Source: Comamonadaceae bacterium (lineage in GTDB: Bacteria > Pseudomonadota > Gammaproteobacteria > Burkholderiales > Burkholderiaceae_C). Taken from it: a stretch of DNA of 64,000 nucleotides. Each line of letters opens with the position of its first letter. Position 1 is the first letter of the stretch. Location: contig CANGNS010000009.1 of assembly GCA_947455465.1 (NCBI GenBank), forward strand, positions 1-64,000, written 5' to 3'. Shown piece by piece: positions 44,578-54,575 of this stretch. Under the pieces are notes generated by a model. The model was not told the origin of the DNA. It made no database searches and was given only the letters and a program-made list of their open reading frames with translations. The position numbers and the translations under genes are program-made.

Positions 44578-45459
44578 TTAGGAGGAACGGATCATGGTGC
44601 CAAAGGCCTGCGCGGTCAGGATCTCCAGGAGCAGCACGTGGGCGACCCGCCCGTCAATGATGTGCACGGCCTTGACCCCGCTTTTGGCTGCGTCCAGGGC
44701 GCCGCTGATTTTGGGCAGCATGCCGCCCGAAATCGTGCCGTCGGCAAACAAGGCGTCGATTTGGCGGGCGCTCAGCTCGGTGAGCAGCTCGCCGGCTTTG
44801 TTGAGCACGCCGGTGATGTTGGTCAACATCATCAGTTTTTCGGCCTGCAAGATGGTGGCCAGTTTGGCGGCCACCACGTCGGCGTTGATGTTGTAGCTCT
44901 CGTTGTCCTCGCCAAAACCGATGGGGCTGATGACCGGGATAAATTCATCGTCCTGCAAAGCGCGCACCACGCTGGGGTCGATGCTGACGATATCGCCCAC
45001 CTGGCCGATGTCGTACTCGATCTGCGGGTCCTGGTTGTCCAGCATTTTGAGTTTGCGGGCGCGGATCATGCCGCCGTCGCGCCCGGTCAGGCCCACGGCT
45101 TTGCCGCCGGCCTGGTTGATCAGGCCGACGATGTCTTGCTGCACCTCGCCGCCCAGCACCCATTGCACCACTTCCATGGTCTCGGCGTCGGTGACGCGCA
45201 TGCCCTGGATAAAGGAGCCGGTTTTACCCAGGCGTTTGAGGGCATTTTCGATTTGCGGTCCGCCACCGTGCACCACCACCGGCTTGATGCCGACCAGTTT
45301 GAGCAGCACCACGTCCTGGGCAAAAGCGGCTTGCAAGGCCGGGTCGGTCATGGCGTTGCCGCCGTATTTGATGACCATGGTTTTGCCGTGGTACTTGCGG
45401 ATGTAGGGCAAAGACTGGGCCAGGATGTCGGCCTTGTCTTGGAAAGAAGGAGCGGTCAT
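44578..45459 (-). CDS. argB: Acetylglutamate kinase
   Basis: 293 residues from ATG 45459 (a TTG at 45474 overlapping the upstream stop gives 5 more residues). VIKYGGNAM (nucleotide loop), [17 protein letters not shown] and [21 protein letters not shown]. Arginine biosynthesis, second step. It directly follows a polysaccharide dehydratase gene, an unusual partner. Confidence 0.95.
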   Translation of the reverse strand: MTAPSFQDKADILAQSLPYIRKYHGKTMVIKYGGNAMTDPALQAAFAQDVVLLKLVGIKPVVVHGGGPQIENALKRLGKTGSFIQGMRVTDAETMEVVQWVLGGEVQQDIVGLINQAGGKAVGLTGRDGGMIRARKLKMLDNQDPQIEYDIGQVGDIVSIDPSVVRALQDDEFIPVISPIGFGEDNESYNINADVVAAKLATILQAEKLMMLTNITGVLNKAGELLTELSARQIDALFADGTISGGMLPKISGALDAAKSGVKAVHIIDGRVAHVLLLEILTAQAFGTMIRSS

Positions 45460-45470
45460 AGCAGCGTGGT

Positions 45471-47363
45471 TCAAGGGCTATCAACAGGGGCGGTCTGCGG
45501 GGCGCCAAAGCCCTGCACGCAAACGGCCAGCACCGCCCGAATCTGGGCCTCGTCCTCGGCCACGGCGGCCGCACGCAAGGCGCTTAAGTGGTCCTGCAAA
45601 ACGTCCCAGGGCAACATGTCTTCGTGCGCTTTCATGATTCGCGGATGGAGGGTGCTTTGTGGATTGTCGCCGATCAGCAACTCCTCATAGAGCTTCTCGC
45701 CCGGGCGCAGGCCGGTGATAGCGATCTCGATGTCGCCGCTGGGGTGCGCCGCATCGCGCACCGACAGACCGGCCAACTGCACCATGCGGTGCGCCAAGTC
45801 CAAGATTTTGACCGGCTCACCCATGTCCAGCACAAACACGTCGCCGCCCTGGCCCATGGCGCCTGCCTGCAGCACCAACTGGGCGGCCTCCGTAATGGTC
45901 ATGAAGTAGCGGGTGACCTCGGGATGCGTCACGGTAAGCGGGCCACCTGCGGCCAGTTGCTGGCGGAAAAACGGCACTACGCTGCCGCTGCTGCCCAGCA
46001 CATTGCCAAAGCGCACCATGGAAAAGCAGGTGCCGCCCGGCCCGCCATGGCGCTGGGCCAGGGCCTGCAGCACCAGTTCGGCCATGCGCTTGCTCGCGCC
46101 CATGATGTTGGTGGGGCGCACCGCCTTGTCGGTGCTGATCAGCACAAAGCGGCCGACTTGGGCCTCCAGTGCGGCCGCCGCCACCGACAGGGTGCCAAAG
46201 ACATTGTTCAGCACGCCCTGCCCCGGATTGAACTCCACCAGCGGCACGTGCTTGTAGGCTGCCGCGTGGTAAACCGTGGCCGGACGGTGATGCAGGCACA
46301 AGGCCTTTATGTGGGCGCTGTCGCTCACGCGGGCCAGAACGGGCACCAGCGCGATATCGGCCAGCGCACCTAAGCGCAGCGCCAGTAATTCTTGGTGGAT
46401 GGTGTACAGCGCAAACTCGCTGTGGTCGAGCAAAACCAGTGTGTGGGGATGTTGGGCAAAGATTTGCCGCGCCAATTCGCTGCCGATGCTGCCGCCTGCG
46501 CCGGTGACCATGACGACTCGGCCGGCGATGTCTTGGGCCAGCAAGTCCGCACGCGGCGGCACCGGGTCGCGCCCGAGCAGGTCTTCAATGTCCAACTCCC
46601 GAAAATCCTGCACCTTGACGCGCCCGCTGGCCAGATCTTGCATGCTAGGCAGCGTGCGCACATGGACAGGCAAGGCTTTGAGCGCGTCGACGATGGCCTT
46701 GCGCCGCTCCCGCGTAGCGCCCGGGATGGCCAGCAAAATATCGGTGACGCCCTCGCGGGCAATGCGTTCGGCCACCGCGCTGGCGGGCCAGACGGGCACG
46801 CCGTTGATGCTGCGCCCGCACTTGGCCGGATCATCATCCACAAAGCCTACCAGCGTGAACTGGCGCGATACCGCCAAGGCGACAGCGGTTTGCACACCGG
46901 CCGTGCCCGCGCCAAAAATCAGCAAACGGCCAGCGCCACCCTCGCCCGCCTCCCCCTTGCCGGCCAGCCAAAAACGCGCCATGGCGCGGCTGGTCGCCAC
47001 CAAAATCAGGAAAACCAAGGGCTGCAAAATGCCCAGGCTGCGTGGCACCATGGTCCACTGCACACTCACCAAAAGCGCACTCAGTGCCAGGGCATAGACC
47101 GCCACCGCTTGGGCGGTGGCCATCAGGGCGGCCTGCCCGGTGTAGCGAAATACCGCCCGGTAGAGCCCAAAATGAATAAAAACGGGGATCGCCAGACATG
47201 GCGCGATCACATACACCCGAAGTTGCAGGGCATCGGGCAGGTGCAAAGTATCTAAGCGCAGAGAAAAAGCGACCCAGGTCGCCAGTACCGACAGCACCAG
47301 GTCAAGCCCAATGACCACCAATTGTTTGGCGCTGCGCGGCCACTCCAGTACCTGTAACTGCAT
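45471..47363 (-). CDS. WbpM/FlaA1-like nucleotide-sugar 4,6-dehydratase, membrane bound
   Basis: 630 residues. Four N-terminal membrane segments (about 15-125), a CoA-binding-like Rossmann domain about 140-260, then the dehydratase Rossmann domain with [18 protein letters not shown] (about 283-300), [25 protein letters not shown] (MxxxK in place of YxxxK). Converts UDP-GlcNAc to the 4-keto-6-deoxy sugar in WbpM-type systems. With the WbpV-like reductase and sugar transferase nearby it could make UDP-QuiNAc for O-antigen initiation. Confidence 0.9.
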   Translation of the reverse strand: MQLQVLEWPRSAKQLVVIGLDLVLSVLATWVAFSLRLDTLHLPDALQLRVYVIAPCLAIPVFIHFGLYRAVFRYTGQAALMATAQAVAVYALALSALLVSVQWTMVPRSLGILQPLVFLILVATSRAMARFWLAGKGEAGEGGAGRLLIFGAGTAGVQTAVALAVSRQFTLVGFVDDDPAKCGRSINGVPVWPASAVAERIAREGVTDILLAIPGATRERRKAIVDALKALPVHVRTLPSMQDLASGRVKVQDFRELDIEDLLGRDPVPPRADLLAQDIAGRVVMVTGAGGSIGSELARQIFAQHPHTLVLLDHSEFALYTIHQELLALRLGALADIALVPVLARVSDSAHIKALCLHHRPATVYHAAAYKHVPLVEFNPGQGVLNNVFGTLSVAAAALEAQVGRFVLISTDKAVRPTNIMGASKRMAELVLQALAQRHGGPGGTCFSMVRFGNVLGSSGSVVPFFRQQLAAGGPLTVTHPEVTRYFMTITEAAQLVLQAGAMGQGGDVFVLDMGEPVKILDLAHRMVQLAGLSVRDAAHPSGDIEIAITGLRPGEKLYEELLIGDNPQSTLHPRIMKAHEDMLPWDVLQDHLSALRAAAVAEDEAQIRAVLAVCVQGFGAPQTAPVDSP

Positions 47364-47393
47364 GCGGGGTTAAAACCTTAGAAAACTTAGAGC

Positions 47394-47425
47394 AAAAAAA
47401 TAGGCGGGCGATAAATCGCCCGCCT
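47394..47425 (-). terminator. Terminator after the H-NS gene
   Basis: On the minus strand: AGGCGGGCGAT / ATCGCCCGCCT 11-bp stem, then a T-run (47400-47394). It separates the H-NS transcript from the WbpM-like gene. Confidence 0.9.
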
Positions 47426-47486
47426 GCGTGCAAACTCCGGGCTGGGATGCATACACATACACCCTCAGCACTGGAGCCGGCGCGCT

Positions 47487-47846
47487 TTAGTTGGCAGCAG
47501 GGCTGACCGCAAAGGATTCTTTGCTTTGGCCTTGGGCGACCAAAGCGGCTAACCACTTGGGCGTCAGACCACGGCCGGACCAGGTTTCGCCGTTGGGGCC
47601 ACGGTATTTAGCCGCCACCGGAACGCCTGCCTTGCGCGATGCCTTGGGCGCTTTAGGCGCCTTGACCTTGGCAACACGGCCGGGTTTTCCGGGTTTGCGG
47701 GTTTGAATATCTTTGACCGTGATACCAAAAGCTTGCATCTTGGCCTGAATTTCTTTGACCGTGGCTGCGAATTCTTTAGTTTTGATGTCTGCAGCTTGTT
47801 TTTGCAGCTTTTCGATTTGGCTTTGAATATCTACCAGATTACTCAT
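47487..47846 (-). CDS. H-NS/MvaT-type nucleoid protein
   Basis: 119 residues. Coiled-coil oligomerisation helices about 1-45, basic linker KPGKPGRVAKVKAPKAPKASRK, and the H-NS DNA-binding loop YRGPNGETWSGRGLTPKWL about 81-99 (variant of TWTGQGRTP). Silences AT-rich foreign DNA; it sits inside a polysaccharide locus and could silence it. Own promoter and terminator. AGGAG 8 bases before ATG. Confidence 0.93.
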   Translation of the reverse strand: MSNLVDIQSQIEKLQKQAADIKTKEFAATVKEIQAKMQAFGITVKDIQTRKPGKPGRVAKVKAPKAPKASRKAGVPVAAKYRGPNGETWSGRGLTPKWLAALVAQGQSKESFAVSPAAN

Positions 47847-47870
47847 AATACGAGACTCCTAAAAATGCGG

Positions 47871-47890
47871 TAGCGCAATTATAATGTAAT
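47871..47890 (-). promoter_or_regulatory. Promoter (-10 box) for the H-NS gene
   Basis: TATAAT at 47883-47878 on the minus strand, 32 bases before the ATG at 47846; a good -35 is not obvious (GTCCCA at the 17-base position). The AT-rich 50-base gap between the sugar transferase stop and the H-NS start carries it. Confidence 0.5.
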
Positions 47891-47896
47891 TGGGGA

Positions 47897-48466
47897 TTAA
47901 TGGGACACGTCTTTACGTGCAATTACCTTGATCCCTGTCAAACATAAAATCTTTAAATCTAACAAAAACGATTTATTTAGCAAATACTCATAATCCAAAG
48001 CCACCTTTTGCTCTAGGGGCAATTCGTCACGCCCATTGACCTGGGCCCAGCCGGTCAGACCCGGAACCAGCGCATCGACACCCTTAGCAGTGCGCATCGC
48101 CATCAAATCATATTGGTTAAACAGCGCCGGGCGCGGCCCCACAAAGCTCATATCTCCCGTAATGATGCTCCATAACTGCGGCAACTCGTCCAAACTGCTT
48201 TTGCGCAAAAATGGACCGATGGGGGTTAATACGGATTCCGGATCAAGCAATAAATGGGTTGCCAGCGCGGGCGTACCCAATCTCATACTGCGAAATTTAG
48301 GCATTTTGAATATTTTGTTATTTTTGCCAATTCTGTCAGACCAATATAAAGCTGGCCCGGGAGATGTCCAACGCACCGCCAAAGCGATTATGAGCAAGGG
48401 TAAGAGCATTAACCCGCCCAGTATCAGGCTGAGCACCAGATCAAATAAACGTTTCATTCCACTCAT
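47897..48466 (-). CDS. Initiating sugar-phosphate transferase (PglC/WbaP C-terminal type)
   Basis: 189 residues. One N-terminal hydrophobic re-entrant segment (LFDLVLSLILGGLMLLPLL), then KFRSM, SSLDELPQLW, MSFVGPRP and GLTGWAQVNGRD, all typical of monotopic phosphoglycosyl transferases. Loads the first sugar phosphate onto undecaprenyl phosphate. Overlaps the WbpV-like gene by ATGA. Confidence 0.93.
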   Translation of the reverse strand: MSGMKRLFDLVLSLILGGLMLLPLLIIALAVRWTSPGPALYWSDRIGKNNKIFKMPKFRSMRLGTPALATHLLLDPESVLTPIGPFLRKSSLDELPQLWSIITGDMSFVGPRPALFNQYDLMAMRTAKGVDALVPGLTGWAQVNGRDELPLEQKVALDYEYLLNKSFLLDLKILCLTGIKVIARKDVSH

Positions 48467-49377
48467 AGTGTCGTTACTGCTTTTTGTAATCCCACCTGGA
48501 TGTCAAAGGGCGGCGTCCAATCCAGTACTTGGGCCGCTTTGCTGATATCCACTTGCAAAGTGCCGCACAAACGGTCAACAGCGGAACTGCGTCCCAACAA
48601 ACGGCCCGCCACCCGCAAGCATGGCACAGGCACCGAAAAGGTGCGCGGCGGACGCCCTAGCGCCTGGGCCATGTGTCCGAGCAATTGCGCCGTCGAGATG
48701 TCTTGTCCGTCGCTAACCAAAAAAGTCTGGTTGGCTGCGGCCGGGTGATGGCAGCACAGGCCTATGAAATCGAGCAAATTATCCAGGCCCACCAGGCTGC
48801 GCCGGTTATCCACCGCACCCAGCGGCAGGGGCCAGCCCGCACGCACCGCGCGCAGCAAGGCTGCAAAATTCGCTTTAACCCCGGGCCCATAGACCAAAGG
48901 CGCGCGAATAATGACCAATTCCAACCCGGTTTCACGGGCAATTGCCATTAGCGCCTGCTCGGCCTCCCATTTGGATTGCCCGTAGGCGTCCTCGGGGGCG
49001 GGCGTGTCGGCTTCGGTCAGCGGACGGCCCGGTGCACTGCGCTCTGCGAGCACTTTGACCGAGCTAAGAAATACCAGGCGCCGCACCCCAGCCTCGGCAG
49101 CGCAGCGGGCCAAGCGCACGCTGGCATGGACATTGGCTTGACGGAAGGCTTCCAAAGGGTCAGCGGCATGTTCCTGCATGACATGCACACGCGCAGCCAG
49201 GTGGACGACCGTGCGCGCACCATGCAGTGCCTGGGCCCAGTCCACGGCCGGATCACGCAAGGACATGGCCTGGGCCGCCGGCCCCCAATGCGCCATGAGG
49301 GCCCGGCCCACAAAGCCATTGGCGCCGGTGACCACCAGCGGGGCGGCGGCCTGCGCTGCAGCGTGGGCTGGGCTCAC
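48463..49377 (-). CDS. NAD-dependent epimerase/reductase, WbpV-like
   Basis: 304 residues from GTG 49377, which overlaps the GT2 stop as GTGA; a longer reading to 49425 would intrude into that gene. TGANGFVGRAL (Rossmann), FLSSVKVLAE, DAYGQSKWEAE (YxxxK). The SSVKV signature and the nearby sugar transferase and WbpM-like gene match the UDP-QuiNAc pathway reductases (WbpV/WreQ). A UDP-glucose 4-epimerase is the alternative. Confidence 0.85.
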   Translation of the reverse strand: MSPAHAAAQAAAPLVVTGANGFVGRALMAHWGPAAQAMSLRDPAVDWAQALHGARTVVHLAARVHVMQEHAADPLEAFRQANVHASVRLARCAAEAGVRRLVFLSSVKVLAERSAPGRPLTEADTPAPEDAYGQSKWEAEQALMAIARETGLELVIIRAPLVYGPGVKANFAALLRAVRAGWPLPLGAVDNRRSLVGLDNLLDFIGLCCHHPAAANQTFLVSDGQDISTAQLLGHMAQALGRPPRTFSVPVPCLRVAGRLLGRSSAVDRLCGTLQVDISKAAQVLDWTPPFDIQVGLQKAVTTL

Positions 49378-50120
49378 CAGGAAAATTCCCGCGCCTTCTT
49401 GGGATAGCGCAGCAGCAGCTGCCACCAGCTGGTGGAAATGTGGTTTTCCCGGCAGGCGCGCAACATTTCACGGTTAAGCAGCCAACTGGCCGCAATGCCA
49501 CTGGTGCTGGCCCCGCCCGTGCGCATGCGCGCGAGTACCTGGGGCATGTGGCGGTGGCGCAAGCCACTATTTTTGAACACCCGGGCGATCCATTCAAAAT
49601 CACCCGCGATGCGGTAGTCGGTTTTAAACGGACCAAAACGCTCGAACAAAGCACGTTTGACGAACAGCGCCGGATGGGCTGGCTGCCAGCCCCGGGCGAT
49701 ACCAGCGGTGGCGAAATGGCTCGAGTCGTAGCGCCGAAACACTTTGTCAGGCCGCTGGGGTTTGAAATATTCCACATCGCCATACAGCCCGTCCAGGCCC
49801 TCGGCTTGGATGGCCCGCATGGCGCTTTCAATGACCTGGGCGTCCAGGTAATAGTCGTCAGCGTTCAAGAATGCCACGACATCGCCGCTGGCCAGGCGCA
49901 AACCTTTATTCATGGCGTCGTAAATGCCGGCATCGGGCTCGGAGACGCAATGGGCGATGCGCTGGGAGTTGGCGGCAATGACTTGCAAGGTGTTGTCGCT
50001 GGAGGCGCCATCAATAATGATGTGCTCAATATCCGGCCAGGTCTGCTGCGCCACCGAGCGCACCGCCGCGCCGACGGTCTCGGCACAGTTGTAGCAAACG
50101 GTAATGACACTGATCCTCAT
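49374..50120 (-). CDS. GT2-family glycosyltransferase
   Basis: 248 residues. GT-A fold: ISVITVCYNCAETV start, DGASSDNT, then FLNADDYYLD (DxD-type metal site). Inverting transferase adding one sugar to the lipid-linked oligosaccharide. Only GT clearly in this locus in the window. Confidence 0.92.
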   Translation of the reverse strand: MRISVITVCYNCAETVGAAVRSVAQQTWPDIEHIIIDGASSDNTLQVIAANSQRIAHCVSEPDAGIYDAMNKGLRLASGDVVAFLNADDYYLDAQVIESAMRAIQAEGLDGLYGDVEYFKPQRPDKVFRRYDSSHFATAGIARGWQPAHPALFVKRALFERFGPFKTDYRIAGDFEWIARVFKNSGLRHRHMPQVLARMRTGGASTSGIAASWLLNREMLRACRENHISTSWWQLLLRYPKKAREFSW

Positions 50121-50124
50121 GGCG

Positions 50125-50253
50125 CTAGCCTACCACTACGGACACACCAAGGCAGGACTTTTGCCAGCTAACACCTTGTACAGGCCTGCCAAAGCCCGGC
50201 AAATTTTGCATCGACGCGCAATATGCGCAGACCTCAAGAATATGGGGATTCAT
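50125..50253 (-). CDS. Possible 42-residue ORF between the methyltransferase and GT2 genes
   Basis: ATG 50253 overlaps the methyltransferase stop as ATGA, and TAG (50127-50125) lies 4 bases before the GT2 ATG. The peptide (MNPHILEVCAYCASMQNLPG at its start) matches no family I recognise and is Cys/Gly/Val rich. A neat fit in the 129-base gap is the only support; it could be chance. Confidence 0.2.
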   Translation of the reverse strand: MNPHILEVCAYCASMQNLPGFGRPVQGVSWQKSCLGVSVVVG

Positions 50254-51059
50254 TTTTCAGGCGGCGCATCGGCGCCTTTCTGGGCTAGGGCGCGGTTATC
50301 GGACACCGTCAGGGAACCACGAAGGCGTTTTATCATTACGGTCAAAAAAGGTGCCAGATAGCTGGCACCCAGCGTCAGCAGCCACACCGGCGGCAAACGG
50401 CGCCGACTCATAATGTGGATACCTCGAACTGTGGCGAAATGTAAACTGAGCCGTTCAGCCATTTTTTCCAGCGTGCGCCTTTGAAAAAAGCTGATGTGCT
50501 GTCCGCCCTCAAACGCGTAATACCACCAAGTCGGCAAGGGCGCAGTTTCACCGACATAGAGTTCGGTCGAAAAAATCAATGTATCGCAACCATGCTGACG
50601 CATGGTTTCGGCGATAAATACACAGGGGTCTTCTACGTGTTCGAGTACCTCAAAGGCTGTAACCGCCGCGTATGGCGCACTGGCGCCAGTCGCCTCAAAT
50701 CCTTTGGCAAGAAGGTTCGCACAGTACTTGTCATACCACCAATAATCAAACCCAAAATCACGCATTAGGCGCACCAACATTCCATAGCCGCCTGCCACGT
50801 CCAGGTACCGACCGCCGCGCCCTGCAATAAGTTGCAGCAAGGGGGCTAAACGTAGGGCAATTGAAATATTACGACTAACCAATCCAGTATCACCCATCGC
50901 AATGGCGTCGCTATAGGCCTCATCTAGCCAGTAGGGCTTCTCCGTCTGGATCAGTCCGCAAGTTGTACAACGGTAATACGCTACCTTGTGCTTGTGGAGC
51001 ACCAGCGCACTAAAAACCTGATGCATAGCATCGTGGCAAACTTTACATTGCATCGTCAT
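50250..51059 (-). CDS. SAM methyltransferase with N-terminal zinc-binding motif
   Basis: 269 residues from ATG 51059, coupled to the flippase stop (ATGA). CKVC (about 4-7) and CTTCG (about 32-36) form a zinc-ribbon-like pair, followed by a class I methyltransferase (YLDVAGGYGMLVRLM motif I; FEVLEHVEDP). Typical of sugar C- or O-methyltransferases in polysaccharide loci. Target sugar unknown. Confidence 0.85.
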   Translation of the reverse strand: MTMQCKVCHDAMHQVFSALVLHKHKVAYYRCTTCGLIQTEKPYWLDEAYSDAIAMGDTGLVSRNISIALRLAPLLQLIAGRGGRYLDVAGGYGMLVRLMRDFGFDYWWYDKYCANLLAKGFEATGASAPYAAVTAFEVLEHVEDPCVFIAETMRQHGCDTLIFSTELYVGETAPLPTWWYYAFEGGQHISFFQRRTLEKMAERLSLHFATVRGIHIMSRRRLPPVWLLTLGASYLAPFLTVMIKRLRGSLTVSDNRALAQKGADAPPEK

Positions 51060-52456
51060 ATTTTGTCTAAAGCCAAAATGGATTGAATTTTGGGCATGTA
51101 TACGTACCCATACGCGGTGAAATGGGTCAGCAAAAATACGAGTGCTGTGCATAGCGGAACTGCCATCAGACCCCACTGGCCAACCGCCCAGACCTTTAGT
51201 GGCAACAGCAGTGCGCAAAATACCATCACCACCACGGTTTGCTCGCGCACAACGCCTGCGCCGTTGAGGAACACGGCCAAAGCGCCGCCCAGGCATTCGA
51301 GAACGGTCCACAGTGCACAGGCAGCAAACAAGGCCATGGGCACGGCCACTTTGCCGCCAGTCCACAATTGGATTGCCGGCGCGCTGACCAGGCTCACCAA
51401 GGCGGCGCCCAGGAGCGCGGCGCCCAAAGTCAGCAGCAGGCTCCAGCGCAGCGTTTTGCGCACGAACGCATGGTCATCGCGCGCCAGCGCGTCGGCATAG
51501 GCGCCCCAAAACGGGGTATTAAAAATAGCCAGAGGTTGGGACACCAGCAGCAAAAGACGCTGCGCCACGCCCAGCACCGCCACCTGGGCGGCGCCCAAAA
51601 GGCTCGCAACAATCAGGGCGTCGGCACCGGTGGCGATCATCCCGCCGACCTGCAACAAAAAAAACAGACCGCCGTCGCGCCACAGCCCCGGTATCACCTG
51701 CCGTGTATGCGCAGTCAGGCCATGCAGCCGCAAGAGTGCGCTGCGACGCAGCAAGCCCAACAATGCCAGGCTGGCCAGGGTTTGCACCCCAAAACTGACC
51801 AACACCAAGGTCGCGATATCGGCCTGCGCGTTTGCTGCAAGCCACAAGCCGATCAGCGCCAGCACCGAACCGCCCGCCGCGCAGGCATGGGCCAGGTAAG
51901 ACTTTTGCAAGCCAGCAAAAATTCCGTTCAGCGCCGAATTGAAGATGCCAATGGCAAAAAACAGCCCGAATACCGCGGCCGCATTTTGGGTTTCTTGCAA
52001 CAAAACGAGGTCGGCGCTGCGCAATACCTGACCCCAAGGAAGGTAGTGAAATACCAACTGCAAAAACACACCCACGGCCAACGCGATGCAGGCCATGAAT
52101 CCCAGGCCACCCGAGACCAGTTTTGCCAGCGCATCGGTGGATTCTTGCGCATGCGCGAGTGCCACTTTATTGGTCAGGGCATTTCCAACGCCCAGACCCA
52201 GAAAAGCCAGCACAAAAGACAGGCTGGAAATCAGCATCCAGGCACCCAAGCGGTCTGGGCCCAGGTAGGGCGCGGTGAGGCTCACGCTCAAAACCATCAC
52301 CGCCAGTGCCAGCGCCTTGTTGCCCGCATTGGCGAGCATGGCAAACAAAGCGCGCCTGTAGCGTTGATCGGCCCGCCCCTGCTCGCTGTCGGCGTCAAAA
52401 GTCTGTGGCCCCATCAGGCTCAAGGCTTTGCGCAGCAGTGCGATAGGGGAACTCAT
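51056..52456 (-). CDS. wzx: Polysaccharide flippase, Wzx-like
   Basis: 466 residues from ATG 52456. About 12 membrane segments, MOP-superfamily architecture (LSVSLTAPYLGPDRLGAWML opens it). Moves the undecaprenyl-linked repeat unit across the inner membrane. No Wzy polymerase was found nearby, so the polymerase lies elsewhere or the product is short. Confidence 0.85.
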   Translation of the reverse strand: MSSPIALLRKALSLMGPQTFDADSEQGRADQRYRRALFAMLANAGNKALALAVMVLSVSLTAPYLGPDRLGAWMLISSLSFVLAFLGLGVGNALTNKVALAHAQESTDALAKLVSGGLGFMACIALAVGVFLQLVFHYLPWGQVLRSADLVLLQETQNAAAVFGLFFAIGIFNSALNGIFAGLQKSYLAHACAAGGSVLALIGLWLAANAQADIATLVLVSFGVQTLASLALLGLLRRSALLRLHGLTAHTRQVIPGLWRDGGLFFLLQVGGMIATGADALIVASLLGAAQVAVLGVAQRLLLLVSQPLAIFNTPFWGAYADALARDDHAFVRKTLRWSLLLTLGAALLGAALVSLVSAPAIQLWTGGKVAVPMALFAACALWTVLECLGGALAVFLNGAGVVREQTVVVMVFCALLLPLKVWAVGQWGLMAVPLCTALVFLLTHFTAYGYVYMPKIQSILALDKI

Positions 52457-52493
52457 CTCAGAACACAGGCAGACGGGGCCCGCATGCGGTGGA

Positions 52494-53471
52494 CTAGGAC
52501 TGCGCCCGCAGACCAGAAGCCATGTCGCGGTAGGCCAGGGCCAAGCCCGCATCTAAATCGACGCGGGGGCTCCAGCCCAAGCCGTTGAGGCAGCGGCTGT
52601 CCATCCACTTGCGCGGCGCGCCGTCGGGCTTGCTGCTGTCAAACACGATAGCGCCTTGGTAGCCGACCGCCCGTTTGACCGACTCGGCAAGCTGGGCGAT
52701 CGTCACGTCACTGCCATAGCCCACGTTGATGTGGCTTTGCATGGGCTTGGTTTGTGCGCGGTAGGTGCTCTCGGGCAGCTGCATCACAAAAACGCTGGCC
52801 GCGGCCATGTCATCGACATACAAAAACTCGCGCCGAGGGTTACCGGTACCCCAAATGACCACTTCTGGCGCGCCGTCCCGCTTGGCCTCATGAAAGCGAC
52901 GAATCAGCGCCGGAATGACGTGGCTGTTTTCGGGGTGGTAGTTATCACCCGGGCCATATAAATTAGTGGGCATGACACTGCGGTAGTCGTGTCCGTACTG
53001 CCGGTTGTAACTCTCGCAGAGCTTGATACCGGCGATTTTCGCCACCGCGTAAGGCTCGTTGGTCGGCTCCAGCGGGCCGGTGAGCAAGGCGTTTTCGGCC
53101 ATGGGCTGGTGTGCCTGGCGTGGGTAAATGCAACTGCTGCCCAAAAAAAGCAGCTTGTGCACCCCGTGCAAATGGGCTGCATGCACGACATTGGCCTGCA
53201 CCATCAAGTTGTCATAAATGAAATCAGCCGGATAGGTGTTATTGGCATGAATACCACCGACTTTGGCCGCTGCCAAATACACCTGCGTGGGCCGCTCCTG
53301 GGCAAACAAGGCCTGCACGGCCGCCTGGTTGCACAAGTCCAACTCGGCGTGGCTGCGGGTCAAGAGCTGCTCGGGGCGCAGGCCCTGGGCCAGCAAGGCA
53401 CGCACGATCGCGCTGCCCACCATGCCGCGGTGGCCGGCGACGAATATTTTGTCCGTGCTGCTAAATGGCAT
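52494..53471 (-). CDS. fcl: GDP-L-fucose synthase
   Basis: 325 residues. [17 protein letters not shown] (Rossmann), [20 protein letters not shown] (YxxxK), all typical of Fcl/WcaG, the epimerase-reductase converting GDP-4-keto-6-deoxymannose to GDP-L-fucose. Follows gmd by 3 bases. Confidence 0.95.
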   Translation of the reverse strand: MPFSSTDKIFVAGHRGMVGSAIVRALLAQGLRPEQLLTRSHAELDLCNQAAVQALFAQERPTQVYLAAAKVGGIHANNTYPADFIYDNLMVQANVVHAAHLHGVHKLLFLGSSCIYPRQAHQPMAENALLTGPLEPTNEPYAVAKIAGIKLCESYNRQYGHDYRSVMPTNLYGPGDNYHPENSHVIPALIRRFHEAKRDGAPEVVIWGTGNPRREFLYVDDMAAASVFVMQLPESTYRAQTKPMQSHINVGYGSDVTIAQLAESVKRAVGYQGAIVFDSSKPDGAPRKWMDSRCLNGLGWSPRVDLDAGLALAYRDMASGLRAQS

Positions 53472-53474
53472 CGC

Positions 53475-54575
53475 TTATTCCGTGCTGATGTTCACGGCAA
53501 AACCGTTTTGCTGGAGCAAGACGTGTTTTTGGGCTTCGCGCAGGTCGCTGGCGACCATTTCCTGAATCATCTCGTCAAGGGTTATTTCGGGCACCCACCC
53601 TAATTCGGCTTTGGCCTTGGCCGGATCGCCTAACAAAGTCTCCACCTCCGCAGGACGGAAAAAATGCGGATCAATCCGTACGACCACATTACCATCCCAA
53701 GAACCAGTCTCCTCAATTCCGCTGCCACTCCAAGTAATCTTCTTTCCTAAGGCAGCAGAGGTTTTTTCAATGAACTGACGCACTGAATACTGAATACCCG
53801 TGGCAATCACGAAGTCATTGGCTGTACTTTGTTGAAGCATCATCCACTGCATACGCACATAGTCTTTGGCATGCCCCCAGTCGCGAAGTGAGTCGAGATT
53901 GCCCATGTACAAGCAGCTTTCCAAACCCAAACTGATATTTGCCAATCCCCGGGTGATTTTGCGTGTTACAAATGTTTCTCCACGGCGCGGGCTCTCGTGG
54001 TTAAACAATATGCCATTGCAGGCGTACATGCCATAGGCCTCACGGTAATTGACCGTTATCCAGTAGGCATACAGCTTGGCCACCGCGTACGGGCTGCGCG
54101 GGTAAAAGGGCGTTGTTTCTTTTTGAGGGGTTTCTTGCACCAAACCGTAAAGCTCGCTGGTACTGGCCTGATAAAAGCGGGTTTTTTTCTCCAGGCCCAA
54201 AATCCTAATAGCCTCTAGGATGCGCAGCGTACCAAGCCCATCCACGTCTGCGGTGTACTCAGGACTCTCAAAACTCACAGCCACATGGCTTTGGGCTCCA
54301 AGGTTATAAATTTCGTCCGGCTGGGTTTCTTTGATGATGCGCAGTAGATTGCTGGTATCAGTCAAATCGCCATAGTGCAGAACTAGGCGGTTATCACCAT
54401 TATGAATGTCGTGGGAGAGATGATCGAGCCTTTGCGTATTGAAAGTACTAGCGCGCCTTAGCAACCCATGAACCAGGTAGCCCTTTTCCAATAATAGCTC
54501 TGCCAAATACGAGCCATCTTGGCCAGTAATGCCTGTGATTAATGCAACTTTAAGGTTCATAGGTGATAGTGTCAT
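53475..54575 (-). CDS. gmd: GDP-mannose 4,6-dehydratase
   Basis: 366 residues from ATG 54575 (ATGA overlap with manC stop); ATG 54560 is an alternative nearer the family's start. [19 protein letters not shown] (Rossmann), SSELYG-type, [15 protein letters not shown] (YxxxK). Produces GDP-4-keto-6-deoxymannose for Fcl here and probably for the Rmd-like enzyme at 13890-14738. Confidence 0.96.
   Translation of the reverse strand: MTLSPMNLKVALITGITGQDGSYLAELLLEKGYLVHGLLRRASTFNTQRLDHLSHDIHNGDNRLVLHYGDLTDTSNLLRIIKETQPDEIYNLGAQSHVAVSFESPEYTADVDGLGTLRILEAIRILGLEKKTRFYQASTSELYGLVQETPQKETTPFYPRSPYAVAKLYAYWITVNYREAYGMYACNGILFNHESPRRGETFVTRKITRGLANISLGLESCLYMGNLDSLRDWGHAKDYVRMQWMMLQQSTANDFVIATGIQYSVRQFIEKTSAALGKKITWSGSGIEETGSWDGNVVVRIDPHFFRPAEVETLLGDPAKAKAELGWVPEITLDEMIQEMVASDLREAQKHVLLQQNGFAVNISTE

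Noticed and set aside
51239-52588. Plus-strand frame of 449 codons opposite the flippase gene
   Set aside because: Gln/His/Ala-rich text typical of antisense reading of membrane-protein codons; no start signal.
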